NCBI GenBank assembly: GCA_023380575.1
Contig: JAMCRM010000178.1
Location: 1 to 5,398, forward strand
Source: Acidobacteriota bacterium
GTDB taxonomy: Bacteria > Acidobacteriota > Terriglobia > Bryobacterales > Bryobacteraceae
DNA length: 5,398 bases
Reading direction: 5' to 3'
Positions 4,479 through 5,398 of the stretch are shown here, piece after piece. The position numbers were made by a program, and so were the translations under genes. Within the stretch, counting starts at the first letter, position 1, and every line of letters begins with the position of its first letter. The notes under the pieces are model-generated. The model did not search any database. It saw only the letters and a list, made by a program, of their open reading frames with translations, and was not told the origin of the DNA.

Positions 4479-5398
4479 TCACTCGAAGAAAGCAATTCCG
4501 CCCGGGTTTGTTCCCGAAATCTGGATAACCCACTCCATTATTGCCGATTCCACCCAGAAATGCGGGCGTGCGCGCGCCAGGAAGCCGAGGTGGCCGCCGT
4601 GGGCGGTAATCAGCCGGGCCAACCGCGGGTTGGTCCGGAAGGCGGCGTGATCCAGCACCTCTACCGGTACTACGGTATCGTCGCGGGCATGAATGGCAAT
4701 GGCCGGCACGCGTATGCTGTCAAGGAAACGCGCGGCCGACTGCGTGGCGTAATATTCCATCGCGCCATGGAAGCCGAACGCCGGGGCGGTGATCCGTTCA
4801 TCGAACTGGAAGACGGACCGGATGCTCGCCACCTCGGCGCGCGAATAGCGGCCCGTGGAGCATACCCGCTGGCGCATTTTCAACACGAAACGCCATTCGT
4901 AAATGCGATTGTCCCAGCGGCCGAGGCGGCGCGAGCAGACCGCCAGATCGATGGGCGCGGAGATGGCGCACACCCCCGCAATCAGGCCCCGTGCCCGCTC
5001 GCCCAGTTCCCCCGCCAGTTTCAGCACCACGTTGCCACCCAGCGAAAAGCCCACCAGGAAAGCCGGGGCGCGGCTCGCGGCGGCGAATTCGCGCAGCACG
5101 TGCTCCAGGTCGCTGGTCAGCCCGGAGTGGTACAGCGTGTTTGCGAGCCGTTCGGTGCCGCCGCAGGTGCGCATGTGGAAGCGGTGGACGGCGAAGCCCG
5201 CCTCCAGCCCCGCCTGGCTCAAGCCCAGCATGTAGCCGGCCTCCCCGGAGCCTTCCAGGCCATGCACCATGACGATCTCGCCCCTGGCGCCGCCGGCGGG
5301 CCGCTGGCTTTCCACCAGTACCTGCACGTGTTCTTCGGTCCGGTACAGGCGCCGCTCCACCGGGAATTTCACAGTGTCCAGGCGCCGCTTCCAGAAAT
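4479..5398 (-). CDS. YheT-like alpha/beta hydrolase, 5' end outside the window
   Basis: This is a predicted serine hydrolase of the YheT/ABHD1-3-like group (COG0429). Counting from GTG 5372 as residue 1: oxyanion region HGLEGSG at 37-43, the family-typical RTCGGTER at 68-75, nucleophile elbow GFSLGGN with Ser110, an acid candidate in ARDDTVVP (Asp231 or Asp232), and His261 in HGGHLGF. All triad elements are therefore present. GTG 5372 is probably not the true start: the frame stays open to the window edge and encodes FWKRRLDT just before, which reads as the family's usual N-terminal segment leading into FPVERRLY. At least 305 residues are visible. Its stop lies 4 nt before the first permease ATG, so the three genes form one operon. 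Family members act on esters or lipids, but the substrate here is unknown. A link to membrane-lipid or lipoprotein handling by the permeases is only a guess from position. Confidence 0.9.
   Translation of the reverse strand, partial: FWKRRLDTVKFPVERRLYRTEEHVQVLVESQRPAGGARGEIVMVHGLEGSGEAGYMLGLSQAGLEAGFAVHRFHMRTCGGTERLANTLYHSGLTSDLEHVLREFAAASRAPAFLVGFSLGGNVVLKLAGELGERARGLIAGVCAISAPIDLAVCSRRLGRWDNRIYEWRFVLKMRQRVCSTGRYSRAEVASIRSVFQFDERITAPAFGFHGAMEYYATQSAARFLDSIRVPAIAIHARDDTVVPVEVLDHAAFRTNPRLARLITAHGGHLGFLARARPHFWVESAIMEWVIQISGTNPGGIAFFE

Noticed and set aside
4475..4495. TTG at 4495 as the start of the first permease
   Set aside because: It would overlap the hydrolase gene and lacks a well-spaced ribosome binding site. 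ATG 4474, 4 nt after the hydrolase stop, is the more usual coupled start.

Overview
The window looks like a piece of a GC-rich bacterial chromosome, most likely from the phylum Acidobacteriota (Solibacter/Bryobacter-like). This is inferred from gene content: paired MacB-like permeases, a DUF481 outer-membrane protein beginning DQVTLTNGDRITG after its signal peptide, and a YtrA-type GntR regulator next to a DUF1648/DUF5808 membrane protein. No rRNA, tRNA, mobile element or CRISPR array was seen.

Left part (1-2004). A divergent pair of transcription units faces away from a 119-bp intergenic region (856-974). Leftward runs a DUF481-type outer-membrane beta-barrel protein whose 3' end lies outside the window. 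Rightward runs a short GntR/YtrA regulator followed by a four-helix membrane protein with a DUF1648 motif at its N-terminus and a DUF5808 motif near its C-terminus. The intergenic region is densely organised. It holds two back-to-back promoter candidates, each with a 17-bp spacer, and three inverted repeats that sit on or beside the -35, -10 and start-codon positions. This is what an autoregulated switch controlling both directions would look like. The DUF1648 gene appears to carry a 1-nt frameshift: its coupled start (1364 or 1367, ATGA overlap, good ribosome binding site) and first membrane helix are in a different frame from the rest of the protein.

Right part (2010-5398, all on the minus strand). 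A tightly packed operon is read right to left: a YheT-like alpha/beta hydrolase (5' end outside the window), then two MacB/FtsX-family ABC permeases. The junctions are 4 nt apart (hydrolase to first permease) and a 4-nt ATGA overlap (first to second permease). The two permeases are diverged paralogues that probably form a heterodimer. No ABC ATPase is encoded in the window, so it must lie further upstream or elsewhere in the genome. The left and right units converge at 2004/2010 with only 5 nt between stop codons and no visible terminator.

Nothing here is clearly a wholly new system. The most interesting items are the intergenic operator array, the frameshifted DUF1648 gene, and the question of which ATPase serves the permease pair.
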